Positions 39,391 through 48,942 of a stretch of 64,000 nucleotides of DNA are shown piece after piece. The notes beneath the pieces are model-generated. The model worked only from the letters and a program-made list of their open reading frames with translations. It did no database searches and was not told the origin of the DNA. Each line of letters opens with the position of its first letter. The stretch's first letter is position 1. The DNA comes from an uncultured Luminiphilus sp. (GTDB lineage Bacteria; Pseudomonadota; Gammaproteobacteria; Pseudomonadales; Halieaceae), in the NCBI GenBank assembly GCA_943840615.1, contig CALSVI010000013.1:1-64000 (forward strand). The letters run 5' to 3'. A program made the translations under genes and the position numbers.

Positions 39391-39429
39391 TCAAAAGAAA
39401 AGGGCCGCGCTGCGTGAGCAGAGCGGCCC
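39391..39429 (-). terminator. Intrinsic terminator between acpP and fabF
   Basis: On the minus strand GGGCCGCTCTGC pairs with GCAGCGCGGCCC (one mismatch) around TCAC and is followed by TTTTCTTTT. It would end most acpP transcripts while letting some continue into fabF, matching the much greater need for acyl carrier protein. Confidence 0.85.
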
Positions 39430-39453
39430 CATTATTCAGTCACTGAGACCCGC

Positions 39454-39690
39454 TCAGGCGAGATTGGTATTGATGTAGTCGATCGCCAGTTGAACCGTGG
39501 TGATCTTCTCGGCCTCTTCGTCGGGTATTTCGGTCTCGAATTCTTCCTCGAGCGCCATGACCAGCTCTACGGTATCGAGGGAGTCGGCTCCAAGATCGTC
39601 AACAAACGACGCCTCTGATTTGACTTCCTCTTCTTTGACGCCCAGTTGCTCGGCGACAATTTTTTTCACTCGATCTTCGATATTGCTCAT
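39454..39690 (-). CDS. acpP: Acyl carrier protein
   Basis: A 78-residue acidic protein carrying 4'-phosphopantetheine on the Ser of [18 protein letters not shown]. The whole sequence ([17 protein letters not shown] ... [10 protein letters not shown]) is the normal AcpP length. It has a 116-bp upstream gap that may hold its own promoter and a terminator behind it, so it is probably expressed above its neighbours. Confidence 0.98.
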   Translation of the reverse strand: MSNIEDRVKKIVAEQLGVKEEEVKSEASFVDDLGADSLDTVELVMALEEEFETEIPDEEAEKITTVQLAIDYINTNLA

Positions 39691-39806
39691 GACGTGCCCT
39701 TGCTCCCGGTTATCGTCGGACCCAAGGCCCAGACGCGGTGGATTTTACAAGCTTTTGGCGCAAGTAAAACCCTTTTTGATTCTCATAAGACCCTTGCTAG
39801 CGGGAC

Positions 39807-40547
39807 TCAGCCCATGTAAAGGCCACCATTAACGTGAATTGTCTCGCCTGTGATGTATTGTGCCGCGTCGCTCGCAAGGAACGCCACCGTAGCGGCAACG
39901 TCCGCAGGCGCCCCCAAGCGGCCTAACGGAATCTGGCTCTGCAGGGCATCACGCTGAGCGTCTGCCAATGCCCGAGTCATATCAGTATCAATGAAGCCAG
40001 GGGCAACGCAGTTGACCGTGATCGACCGTGAGCCCAGCTCACGCGCGAGGGACCGTGCCATGCCCTCCGCGCCGGCCTTGGTGGCCGCGTAATTGCTTTG
40101 ACCGGCGTTACCCATTGATCCGACGACTGACGTCACATTAATAATGCGTCCCCAGCGCGCCTTGGTCATGCCCCGCAAACAAGCCTTGCTCAACCGATAA
40201 AGTGCTGTGAGGTTGGTATCGATCACCTGATTCCATTCCTCTTCTTTCATCCGCATCAGGATGTTGTCCTGAGTGATGCCGGCGTTGTTCACCAATATCA
40301 GTGGGTCGCCACAATCCGAACGTACCGCGTTGATCAGGTCGCTAACGCTATCTGGGTCAGTCACGTTAAGCACCTTACCTTGACCACCGCAGCCGCTCAG
40401 TGATTCGCTGATACTCGCGGCTCCCGCTTCACTGGTTGCGGTGCCTATCACCGTCAGGCTCAGCTCTCCAAGGGCCTGCGCAATCGCCGCGCCGATGCCT
40501 CTGCTGGCGCCCGTGACGAGCGCTACTTTTTTCTCGGTGTCGCTCAT
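39807..40547 (-). CDS. fabG: 3-oxoacyl-ACP reductase
   Basis: NADPH-dependent short-chain reductase of fatty acid synthesis, 246 residues. The cofactor motif TGASRGIGAAIA is at residues 11-22, the NNAG motif near 88, and the catalytic Ser-Tyr-Lys in SVVGSMGNAGQSNYAATKAG. Its ATG overlaps the fabD stop by one base (TAATG type), so the two are coupled. Confidence 0.97.
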   Translation of the reverse strand: MSDTEKKVALVTGASRGIGAAIAQALGELSLTVIGTATSEAGAASISESLSGCGGQGKVLNVTDPDSVSDLINAVRSDCGDPLILVNNAGITQDNILMRMKEEEWNQVIDTNLTALYRLSKACLRGMTKARWGRIINVTSVVGSMGNAGQSNYAATKAGAEGMARSLARELGSRSITVNCVAPGFIDTDMTRALADAQRDALQSQIPLGRLGAPADVAATVAFLASDAAQYITGETIHVNGGLYMG

Positions 40548-41485
40548 TATGCAAACTCCGCAATGCTGTCTTTCAGATCCTGCGGATCCTGAAGTGGCGT
40601 GCAGCCGATAGAGCGGTCTATGCGTCTCATCAGCCCCGTCAGCACCTTACCAGGCCCACATTCCATAAAATGTGTGCATCCGGCCTCGAGCAGCGTCATA
40701 ACACACTGGGTCCACATCACCGGCTCAGAGACCTGCCTGACCAGCAGCCTACGAATTTCAACGGCCTTGCGGTGAGGCTGCGCGTCGACATTACTAATCA
40801 CTGGCATTTGCGCATCTTCCAGCGCAACAGACTGAAAAGCCTCAGCCATCACTGCCGCCGCGGGTTGCATTAGCGGCGTGTGAAACGGCGCGCTGACCGG
40901 CAGTGGCAACACTTTTTTGGCACCCGCCTCTTTCATAAAGGCCGAAGCAGCCTCGACAGCCGGCGCGTGGCCCGCTATGACAACTTGACCGGGTGAGTTG
41001 TAGTTCACTGCTCCCACGTAGGCGTGATCGTCGCAATGCGTTACGCAGATTTCATCGATCACGGCGTCGCTCAGCCCCAGCACGGCGGCCATGGCACCTT
41101 CTCCCGCGGGCACAGCCGACTGCATTGCGCGCCCTCTGGTCTGCACCAGACGCGCGGCATCTAGTAGCGACAAAGACCCGGCGACAACGAGCGCGGAATA
41201 CTCTCCCAGACTATGACCCGCAACGAACTCTGGGGCCGCGCCGCCCTCCTCGTGCCAACACCGGCTCAAAGCCACACTGGCGGTCAGAATAGCGGGCTGG
41301 GTGAATTCGGTCAGCGTCAGCTGGTCTTCAGGCCCTTCACTAACGAGCGCCCACAGGTCGTAGCCCAATGCACTACTCGCCTCGGCAAACGTGTCGAGCA
41401 CAACGGGGTAGCGTTGTGCAGCCTGCGCCAGCATGCCGACGGACTGCGATCCCTGACCGGGAAAAAGAAAGGCGTAGCCGGACAA
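40547..41485 (-). CDS. fabD: Malonyl-CoA:ACP transacylase
   Basis: Transfers malonyl from CoA to ACP. The 312 residues contain FLFPGQGSQSVGM, the catalytic Ser in AGHSLGEYSALV and the His in PVSAPFHTPLM. The start is TTG at 41485, only 6 bases after the rpmF stop, and no Shine-Dalgarno-like sequence precedes it, so translation may depend on coupling to rpmF. In most gammaproteobacteria plsX (and often fabH) lies between rpmF and fabD; here nothing does. Confidence 0.95.
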   Translation of the reverse strand: MSGYAFLFPGQGSQSVGMLAQAAQRYPVVLDTFAEASSALGYDLWALVSEGPEDQLTLTEFTQPAILTASVALSRCWHEEGGAAPEFVAGHSLGEYSALVVAGSLSLLDAARLVQTRGRAMQSAVPAGEGAMAAVLGLSDAVIDEICVTHCDDHAYVGAVNYNSPGQVVIAGHAPAVEAASAFMKEAGAKKVLPLPVSAPFHTPLMQPAAAVMAEAFQSVALEDAQMPVISNVDAQPHRKAVEIRRLLVRQVSEPVMWTQCVMTLLEAGCTHFMECGPGKVLTGLMRRIDRSIGCTPLQDPQDLKDSIAEFA

Positions 41486-41491
41486 AAAGGA

Positions 41492-41674
41492 TTACTCGTC
41501 GTCGCCCGTATCCACGACTTTTTTGCCACGATAAAAACCATCATCGCTTACATGATGACGCCGTCGCGTTTCACCCGAGGTCTCGTCGATCGTCAGCGTA
41601 GGCCCACCGATCGCATCGTGCGCTCGGCGCATGCCACGTCTCGAGCGGGTTTTTTTATTCTTTTGCACAGCCAT
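41492..41674 (-). CDS. rpmF: 50S ribosomal protein L32
   Basis: A 60-residue basic ribosomal protein. The start [20 protein letters not shown] is diagnostic for L32, and the tail [20 protein letters not shown] matches. GGAGG lies 6 bases before the ATG. The zinc-binding cysteines found in some L32 forms are absent, which is common in this group. Confidence 0.97.
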   Translation of the reverse strand: MAVQKNKKTRSRRGMRRAHDAIGGPTLTIDETSGETRRRHHVSDDGFYRGKKVVDTGDDE

Positions 41675-41768
41675 GTCTGGCCTCCTTTTATTACTGGTTA
41701 AGGCGCGAATCGTCGATCACACCCTCAAGTTAAACACTCGTTACTGCCCCTTACGCCCAATTGGGGGC

Positions 41769-42300
41769 TTAGGATTTAAGCTGTCCCAGCACAGCGAACG
41801 GGCTTTTCTCTCCCGGCGCTGGTCTCAGAGGACGTCGCCACGGCTTCGTCTTCGCGCAGCGCGGCGGTCTGCTCCGCCGATTTACACTCCGTCTCGTGTA
41901 GCGGTGAGACGGGCAAAGCAAGCAATATCTCTTCTTCGGCGATATCGCTCAGGTCCGCTGCCTCACCGACCAATAACGGCTCGTATGTGTCGGGGAGGTC
42001 CGACGCATCTTCATCTGCCCAGATGCAGGCCATGAGCGCGGACGGCGTTAATGACAGCGTCATATCGCTGAGGCAGCGCTGGCACTGCATCACGACTTGA
42101 GCCCGCACCTGTACCTCCACCACGTACCGCCCTGTTTCGTCGCGACGGCATCGGAACGTCGCCGACCCGGGCTCCACCACCTGAAGGCCCGCCTCAATCA
42201 ACCTCGGCAAATCATCTGATGATAAAGTGCCGGTGATTTCGACCCCACGGGCTGCCAGACCTCGCAGGTCAAGCTGCTTTGGCAGCGCTCCGGTTTTCAT
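41769..42300 (-). CDS. yceD: YceD family protein (DUF177), C-terminal frameshift
   Basis: A roughly 175-residue protein encoded upstream of rpmF in many bacteria and linked to 23S rRNA accumulation in plants and bacteria. The CxxC-containing core VVMQCQRCLSDMTLSL is visible near residue 75, with YEPLLVGEAADLSDIAEEEILLALP. After REKP the frame reads VRCAGTA and stops. One base earlier or later, near 41800 (an extra G in ACGGGC), it reads FAVLGQLKS and stops at 41769, the conserved family end. The indel is therefore in the last ten codons. Confidence 0.9.
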
Positions 42301-42406
42301 GGGCGCGGATCATACGGATGGGGGTATACGCTGTCAAAGCGATCCGTCACGCTAACTCCCCTTCCTGCACACAGAGTGACATTTCACCACATTTGGCCTA
42401 CTGATC

Positions 42407-43012
42407 ATGAACATTATCCTCGCATCGACCTCTCCGTATCGGCGTCAGCTCCTGTCGCGGCTGCGACTGGCGTTTACCTGTGCTGATCCGGCAGTGGACG
42501 AATCTGATCTAGCCGGTGAGTCTCCGCCCGACCGGGCATGCCGGCTGGCACGACAGAAAGCACAGGCGGTATCGAGCGCAGCGGGGCAATCGGCAACCAT
42601 TGTCATCGGAGCAGACCAGGTCGCGTGCCTCGACGATCAGATACTGCACAAGCCCGGATCGATCGATGGCGCAGTCTCGCAGCTGCGGGCCTGCAGCGGC
42701 AAAAAGATTCAGTTTTGGACTGCCGTCTCGGTGCAGTGCCATGCCACTCGAGCACACTTTCAGCAGCTGGTCCCCTGCGAGGTCGTTCTGCGCGCCCTGA
42801 CGAGCGCAGAAACCGAACGCTACGTCGCGTTAGATGACCCACTGGACTGTGCGGGCAGCTTTAAGTGGGAATCACTGGGCATCACCCTGTTTGAATCGAT
42901 GCACACGGCAGATCCGACGGCATTAGAAGGCCTACCTCTGATTGCCCTATGCGACCTCCTGCGACAGGTCGGCGTGTCACTCCCGCTGGCTGCGCAAGCG
43001 AGACAACACTGA
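42407..43012 (+). CDS. Maf-like nucleotide pyrophosphatase (YceF type)
   Basis: A 201-residue Maf/Ham1-fold enzyme that hydrolyses non-canonical nucleoside triphosphates. The P-loop-like ASTSPYRRQLLSRL is at residues 6-19, with VIGADQVACLDDQILHKP and AGSFKWESLGITLFE. The position beside rluC and yceD is that of YceF, which acts on 7-methyl-GTP. The 3' end overlaps rluC by 36 bp on the opposite strand. Confidence 0.92.
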   Translation: MNIILASTSPYRRQLLSRLRLAFTCADPAVDESDLAGESPPDRACRLARQKAQAVSSAAGQSATIVIGADQVACLDDQILHKPGSIDGAVSQLRACSGKKIQFWTAVSVQCHATRAHFQQLVPCEVVLRALTSAETERYVALDDPLDCAGSFKWESLGITLFESMHTADPTALEGLPLIALCDLLRQVGVSLPLAAQARQH

Positions 43013-43927
43013 TTCGAGTTCATCACCGAGCGGGCATTCAATTTGGTAGCGCTCACCTGCCACATTAAAAGCAATTGCCTTGGCGTGCAGAAACAATCGT
43101 TTCAAATTGGCGCCGGCAGTGGCCTGAATTGACTGATCACTCTGGTATTTGCTGTCGCCGAGAATAGGATGCCCAACGTGCTGGGCATGAACACGAATCT
43201 GATGGGTGCGCCCCGAGATCGGCTTGGCTTCCACCAGAGTGGCTGACGGCAATCGCTCTAGCACCCGAATATCGGTTTTTGCCGCCTTTCCGTCCGCGGC
43301 GACCTTAACGATCCGCTCTCCAGAGGCCGTCTGTCGTTTCGCAAGCGGCGCTGACACGCTTTTTTGATAGGCGGGCCATTTACCGGCGACCAGCGCCCAA
43401 TAACGCTTATCGACCCGGTCCTCCCGCAGCTGCTGATGCAACTCTCTTAGCACGCGGGCGTTTTTCGCGATCAGGACGAGGCCCGAGGTATCTCGATCCA
43501 GCCGATGCACCAACTCGAGGTATCGCGCTTCGGGAAACAGGCTTCTCAGTGCCTCAATTAAACCCAGCCGCACGCCGCTGCCGCCATGCACCGCCAGCCC
43601 CGTGGGCTTATTGATGACCAAAAGATCTGCGTTATCGATCAGCACGGCGTCGCGAATGCGCTGCTCCCAGCCTTTTGAGGGCTTCGCAGGGGCCTCTGGC
43701 TCCCGTGCGCTCAAGGGCGGGATTCTCACCGCGTCACCCGCTTGGACTCTGTATTCCGGCTTTGCCCTACCCTTATTAACTCTTACCTCACCTTTGCGAA
43801 TCGCGCGATAGATTCGCGTTTTAGGGACGCCCGCCACTTGTCGAAGCAAAAAGTTGTCCAGGCGCTGGCCTGCCTCCTCGTCTGCCACGGCTACCATTCG
43901 GACCTGAGAACTTGTCTTTATCGTCAT
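42977..43927 (-). CDS. rluC: 23S rRNA pseudouridine synthase RluC
   Basis: Modifies three uridines of 23S rRNA (955, 2504 and 2580 in E. coli). An N-terminal S4 domain (QRLDNFLLRQ ... IRKGEVRVNKGRAKPEYRV) precedes the catalytic domain with the Asp in LVHRLDRDTSGLVLIAKN and the GRTHQIRVHAQHVGHPILGD signature. The 316 residues are normal for RluC, and it is divergent from rne as in E. coli. Confidence 0.95.
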   Translation of the reverse strand: MTIKTSSQVRMVAVADEEAGQRLDNFLLRQVAGVPKTRIYRAIRKGEVRVNKGRAKPEYRVQAGDAVRIPPLSAREPEAPAKPSKGWEQRIRDAVLIDNADLLVINKPTGLAVHGGSGVRLGLIEALRSLFPEARYLELVHRLDRDTSGLVLIAKNARVLRELHQQLREDRVDKRYWALVAGKWPAYQKSVSAPLAKRQTASGERIVKVAADGKAAKTDIRVLERLPSATLVEAKPISGRTHQIRVHAQHVGHPILGDSKYQSDQSIQATAGANLKRLFLHAKAIAFNVAGERYQIECPLGDELESVLSRLRSQRE

Positions 43928-43943
43928 AAAATCACTGATTTCT

Positions 43944-43970
43944 TCACATCATCTATTCGTTGAATACAAT
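43944..43970 (+). promoter_or_regulatory. Possible rne promoter
   Basis: TACAAT (43965-43970) is a good -10 hexamer; TTCACA (43944-43949) is a near -35 but with only 15 bp spacing. Transcription from here would give an rne leader of about 420 bases. It lies just upstream of the rluC start on the other strand. Confidence 0.45.
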
Positions 43971-44396
43971 GTCGCTAGGTGCTACCGTGCGCCGGTCGGA
44001 TGAGATGTGCTCCGGCGGTAGTGGCCAAACAGCCGTGGAAAACGGCCTCGCACCGACCGCTCGGGCCTCCTCTTCAGCTGCACTACGCTGTTGCAAGGCG
44101 AGCCTTTCCTGCTCCCGCTTACCCGACGAGAGAATTACGAGTCTACCTCGCCCAGCCCTCCGGCCCTAATGGCCGTCAGAGCGGCACGAGATAGACAAAG
44201 AGAAACCCGCGACACTCGATGGCGCGGTGCAGATTGCGAATCAAGCCCATAGCAAGACCGGTGGGCTGTGTGACCAGACAACGGGAGCGGCCCTAGCCGT
44301 CCCACGATGATCACTCGCCGTTTACGGTGGGAGCGCAAGTACAGGAGGTAAAATCGCCTCCGCACCGCCCAGTTGCGTCGCCAACTGGACAATTTT
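43971..44396 (+). promoter_or_regulatory. Long 5' leader of rne
   Basis: No convincing ORF lies between the promoter candidate and the rne ATG. E. coli rne has a 361-nt leader whose stem-loops are cut by RNase E, giving autoregulation. The length and position here agree. GGTGGGAGCG and AGGAGG occur in the last 70 bases, and short complementary blocks such as GCCAAACAGCCG/CGGC suggest folding, but I did not compute a structure. Confidence 0.5.
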
Positions 44397-46232
44397 ATGA
44401 AAAAGATACTGATCAATGCGACTCAGCCTGAAGAGGTTCGGGTTGCCATGGTCGATGGCCAAAGGCTTTACGACCTGGACATCGAAAACCGGCAACGTAT
44501 TCAAACCAAAGCGAATGTCTACAAGGCTAAGGTGACTCGGGTAGAGCCCAGCCTTGAGGCGGCATTCGTTGACTTCGGTGCTGATCGACACGGGTTCCTG
44601 CCGCTCAAGGAGATTTCTCCCGAGTACTTCCGCAGCCGCGCCCCGGAAAACGAGGGCAAGGTGCGCATTCGGGATGTGCTGAAAGAAGGCACCGAAATCA
44701 TTGTGCAGGTAGACAAAGAAGAGCGCGGCACGAAAGGCGCGGCGCTGACCAGCTTTATCAGCCTTGCTGGCCGGTACATGGTTCTCATGCCAAACAACCC
44801 TAAAGCCGGTGGCATTTCTCGCCGGATCGAAGGCGAAGACCGGAGTGACCTAAAGGACTCGCTGTCGCAGCTGAATCTGCCTGATGGCATGGGTGTCATC
44901 ATTCGCACTGCGGGTGTCGGCAGGAGCACTGAAGAGCTTCAGTGGGACCTGGACTATCTGCTTCAGCTCTGGGACTCCATCTCCACAGCCAACCGGGAAA
45001 ACAAAGCTCCCATCCTGATTTATCAGGAAAGCGACGTAATTATTCGTGCGGTGCGGGACTACCTTCGCGATGACATCGATCAGGTATTAATTGACGATCC
45101 GACTGCGTATCAGCGAGCGTCTGAGTTTGTCGGCTTGGTCATGCCGCATTACAAGAACCGTCTCAAATTCTACGAAGACGACCTCGCCTTGTTCAATCGC
45201 TTCCAGATTGAAGGACAAATAGAAACGGCGTTCCAGAGAGAAGTGCGCCTTCCGTCTGGCGGGTCAGTTGTCATCGACCCGACTGAGGCGCTGGTCTCTA
45301 TTGATATCAACTCGGCGCGTGCAACAAAGGGCAGCGACATTGAGCAGACTGCGCTGCAAACCAACCTTGAGGCAGCTGATGAAATTGCTCGTCAGCTGCG
45401 GCTGCGGGACATGGGTGGACTGGTGGTCATCGACTTCATCGACATGTCGGCAAACCGCAACCAGCGCGCGGTAGAGAACCGCATCAGGGAAGCGCTGGAA
45501 GTGGACCGAGCGCGCATACAGGTCGGCCGCATCTCGCGATTTGGACTGCTGGAAATGTCTCGGCAGCGATTGAGACCCTCGCTGGGTGAAACCAGCGGCA
45601 TTGTATGCCCCCGCTGCACGGGTCAAGGCACCATTCGCACCACCAAGTCGCTTGCGCTGGCCATTCTGCGATTGATTCAAGAAGAGGCGGCTAAAGAGCG
45701 CACGGGTGAGGTACAGGCGATTGTGCCGGTCGACGTGTCGGCGTTTTTGCTGAATGAAAAACGGTCTGATATTAATGACATTGAGGCAAACAGTGGCGTG
45801 CGCATTGTTGTCGTGGCCAGCCCCTATCTTGAGACGCCGCATTTCGAAGTGCGCAGGCTGCGCGACGACGAGGTTGAGCAATCCAGAAAGCTCAGCATCG
45901 ACATCGAGATGCCCTCTCCAAACGAGCCCGCGGCTGATGCAGCCAATGAACCGAGCGTTACCGCACCCGAAGCACTCGTTCGGGACGTGACACCGGACGC
46001 TCCCGCACCGGAGGTCACGCCGCAGAACAAAGATACACAAGCAAAACCCAACAAGTCGACGCGCGGTAAGGCTCGAGAAGGTGGCAAAGAAACCGCCCAG
46101 CCAGGGCTGCTGGCGAAGCTATGGGCGCTGCTGTTTGGCTCGACCGCGAAACAGAAGTCGGAACAAAAAGACGCCAACCGGCGTGGCAAAACGCCAACAG
46201 AGCCGCGGTCGGTCTCGCAATCGTCCGGGTGA
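44397..46232 (+). CDS. rne: Ribonuclease E, catalytic part
   Basis: The main endonuclease of mRNA decay and rRNA processing. Within the 611-residue open frame: N-terminal [20 protein letters not shown], the S1 domain ([20 protein letters not shown]), the 5' sensor, the DNase I-like catalytic domain with metal-binding Asp in [18 protein letters not shown] and [20 protein letters not shown], and the zinc-link CPRCTG. The ATG at 44397 gives the family N-terminus; the frame opens 24 bases earlier. After about residue 590 the frame ends prematurely, and the arginine-rich C-terminal scaffold continues in other frames to 47227. Confidence 0.96.
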   Translation: MKKILINATQPEEVRVAMVDGQRLYDLDIENRQRIQTKANVYKAKVTRVEPSLEAAFVDFGADRHGFLPLKEISPEYFRSRAPENEGKVRIRDVLKEGTEIIVQVDKEERGTKGAALTSFISLAGRYMVLMPNNPKAGGISRRIEGEDRSDLKDSLSQLNLPDGMGVIIRTAGVGRSTEELQWDLDYLLQLWDSISTANRENKAPILIYQESDVIIRAVRDYLRDDIDQVLIDDPTAYQRASEFVGLVMPHYKNRLKFYEDDLALFNRFQIEGQIETAFQREVRLPSGGSVVIDPTEALVSIDINSARATKGSDIEQTALQTNLEAADEIARQLRLRDMGGLVVIDFIDMSANRNQRAVENRIREALEVDRARIQVGRISRFGLLEMSRQRLRPSLGETSGIVCPRCTGQGTIRTTKSLALAILRLIQEEAAKERTGEVQAIVPVDVSAFLLNEKRSDINDIEANSGVRIVVVASPYLETPHFEVRRLRDDEVEQSRKLSIDIEMPSPNEPAADAANEPSVTAPEALVRDVTPDAPAPEVTPQNKDTQAKPNKSTRGKAREGGKETAQPGLLAKLWALLFGSTAKQKSEQKDANRRGKTPTEPRSVSQSSG

Positions 46233-47227
46233 TCGGCAACGCGACGACCAGAAGGGCTCTGACAACAATCGCCAGCGCAATCGTGGCAACCGCGGCGATC
46301 GCGATAACCGTCGTAACGGGCGCAGCCGTAAGCCCGAGGGTGACGAAACAACCAACACCAACGAAACCGTTGAGGCGCAAACTGACGCCGCGCCCCAAAA
46401 CACCAGCGGCGACGATCAGCCCAAGCGCTCAAGGCGGCAGACGCGGTCGACGCGGTGGCCAACGGCATAGCGAGACCGGCAACGCCTGAGGCGGCCAGAC
46501 GCTGCTGCAGCCAGCGAATACCGTAGAAGCCGTGTCAGGCGACCAGGTTCGAGGCGACACGGGCGAATCGCATCGAAGGCGCCCTTCCGATAAGCGCAAC
46601 GAGGGTCAGGCGGCGGCGCCAGCGACAGCCCGTAGAAGTTGAGGCTGCCGTACCCGCAGCCCGGACTCAGAGGCACCCGCACCCGTCGCGGCGGAGGCGT
46701 CCGCAGATCAGGGCAACGCCCCGGAGGCACCAGCGGCACCGGTCGCGGTGGCCTCCTCTGAGGCGCTCAGCGCCGCTTTTGCCGAGCCTGAAGAAACGGA
46801 GGGCGCTGAGAGCATTGAGACGTCACTGAGAGTATTGAGAGTGACTGAAAGTATTGAGAGTGCCGCGTTAACTGAAGCAACCTCGGTCGAGCCCGAGGTG
46901 GCATCGAAGGCACCCGAGGGCGAACTGGAAGAAGCGCCAGCGGAAAGCGTATCAGACGAGGCATCGGCTGCCCCCTTAGCGGAGCCAACGGAACCGCCTC
47001 TGGAGGAAGCCCCCGTCGCGGAACCGGAGGCCCTCGGCCTGACGGACGACGGTCGCGCCGTTAACGACCCGAGGATCTCGCCGAAGCCAGTGACGGACAC
47101 CGCGGTCTCTACGGAACAGGCGGAGCTGTTCGCACTGCCAACGGCATCGCCAGTGGACGTCGTTCAACAGGACGCGCCGAGGGCCAGTAATGACCCCAGA
47201 GGGGCGCGCGCAGCGGGGTCGGTATAG
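46181..47227 (+). pseudogene. rne: Shattered C-terminal scaffold of RNase E
   Basis: Fragments in three frames read like one RNase E tail. [18 protein letters not shown] and NNRQRNRGNRGDRDNRRNGR (frame 1, about 46190-46430) form the arginine-rich RNA-binding region, then GGRRGRRGGQRHSETGNA (another frame). From about 46690 an acidic Ala/Glu/Pro-rich stretch follows, with the terminal GRAVNDPRISPKP and APRASNDPRGARA, a motif found at the end of Pseudomonas-type RNase E. At least four indels are needed to join them. They are best read as sequence errors in a repetitive GC-rich segment, but true degeneration of the dispensable scaffold is possible. Confidence 0.7.
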
Positions 47228-47300
47228 AACGAACTTGATCCATTGGTGCGCGGCGATATAATGCGCGCACTTCGCCGGGAGCGTCCCGGTAAACCGTTTT

Positions 47301-47388
47301 GGTGGGCTGGCTGAGTGGTCGAAAGCGGCGGTCTTGAAAACCGTTGAGGGGTGACCCTCCGTAGGTTCGAATCCTACGCCCACCGCCA
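47301..47388 (+). tRNA. tRNA-Ser, anticodon TGA
   Basis: Acceptor GGTGGGC pairs with GCCCACC, discriminator G and an encoded CCA end. The anticodon arm GCGGT-CTTGAAA-ACCGT gives TGA. A long variable arm (TGAGGGGTGACCCTCC region) and GGTTCGAATCC T-arm mark a class II tRNA-Ser. Confidence 0.96.
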
Positions 47389-47393
47389 CTTAT

Positions 47394-47417
47394 CGCCCCA
47401 CTAATGGGGCGTTTTTT
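47394..47417 (+). terminator. Intrinsic terminator after tRNA-Ser
   Basis: CGCCCCA and TGGGGCG form a 7-bp stem around CTAA, followed by six T, beginning six bases after the tRNA CCA end. Confidence 0.9.
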
Positions 47418-47498
47418 CTAATCAGGTTAGGGCTTCGAATAGATCCTATACCGTTCAAATCTGATAGGGTCGGCCACCCGCCTCCGGCACTGCTTACT

Positions 47499-48942
47499 AT
47501 GACCCGCGCCCTGTTTTCTGGCTTACCGCTATCGCCCGCTCAGCTAGACGCGCTGACCGGCCTCGGTTACGCCGAGATGACCCCCGTCCAGGCGCAAAGC
47601 CTTGCCGGCCATCCTCGCTCGCAAAGACGTCATCATTCAGGCCAAAACCGGCAGCGGCAAAACGGCCGCCTTCGCAATCGGTCTGTTACATCACCTTAAC
47701 CCTCGACACTTTGGCGTACAGGCCATGGTGATGTGCCCGACCAGGGAGCTCGCAGAGCAGGTAGGCGACGTCATACGGCAGCTGGCTAGCCGCATGCCCA
47801 ACATCAAGGTCGTGATGCTCTGCGGGGGCAAGCCCTTTGGTCCTCAACGCGACTCGCTGGAGCACGGCGCCCATGTTGTGGTGGGCACCCCGGGGCGTAT
47901 TCAGGATCATCTGCAGCGACACACTTTGCATCTGACCGGGCTGACCACCTTCGTGCTCGATGAGGCCGACCGGATGCTGGACATGGGGTTTGCCGACGTG
48001 ATGGCCAGCATTACCGCCAGCCTGCCCAGGGCGAGGCAAACACTGCTGCTCTCAGCAACGATTCCCGACGACATCCAAAAAATAAGCCGGTCTATCCAGC
48101 GAGAACCCGTATCGATCAAAGCCGACTCCGTGGTCGCAGAAGACGACACCACACTCGAACAACTGTTTTTCGAAATTCAAAAACAGGAGCGCGACACCGC
48201 CTTACTGGCGTTGTTTGAGCATTATCAACCGCAGAATGCGATGGTGTTTTGCAACACCAAAAAACAGTGCGATGAGGTAGCGCACTTTCTGCAGGCGCAC
48301 GATATCGAGGCGGCCGCTATACACGGCGACCTCGAGCAGCGACAGCGGGATCAGGTGCTGCTTCAGTTTGCCAATGATTCGTGCCCGGTCTTAATTGCCA
48401 GCGATGTCGCAGCACGCGGCCTCGATATTCCCGCACTCGAAATGGTGGTGAATTTTGAGCTGCCGCGGGATGCGGACACGTATGTCCATCGAATTGGCCG
48501 CACTGGCCGGGCCGGACTATCCGGAAAGGCTTTCAGTCTGGTCACGCCTGCCGAAGCGCCACGCATGCGCGTAATTGAAGACCATCTCAATATCACGGGT
48601 ATTTGCGACCAGCTGGCATCACTAGACCGCGATCCGAATTACCACTTGCGGGGCGCCATGGCCACAGTACAAATTGATGCGGGCCGTAAACAAAAGATCC
48701 GCCCGGGCGATGTGCTGGGCGCCCTCACCGGTGATGCCGGGTTGGATGCCGGGGCGATCGGAAAGATCACGATCGCAGACAATACAAGCCACGTAGCGAT
48801 TTCCAGAACCGCGCTCCGTCAGGCAATGAGCTACCTCGCTCAGGGCAAAGTAAAAGGCCGTGCCATTCGAGCGCGACATATCGGGTCTAACGCGCCCCCT
48901 TCTCCCCCAAGACAAAAAGACGCCAGGAAAAGGCGAACGTGA
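47499..48942 (+). CDS. dbpA: ATP-dependent RNA helicase DbpA, one frameshift
   Basis: A DEAD-box helicase acting on 23S rRNA helix 92 during 50S assembly. The Q motif region (LDALTGLGYAEMTPVQAQSL) is in the first frame. One extra base near 47602 shifts to a second frame with Walker A QAKTGSGKTAAF, VLDEADRMLDMG (DEAD), LLSATIP (SAT), VAARGLDI and HRIGRTGR. The C-terminal DbpA RNA-binding domain (KIRPGDVLGALTGDAGL) specifies DbpA rather than RhlE. The 3' end overlaps rlmA by 56 bp. Confidence 0.93.
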
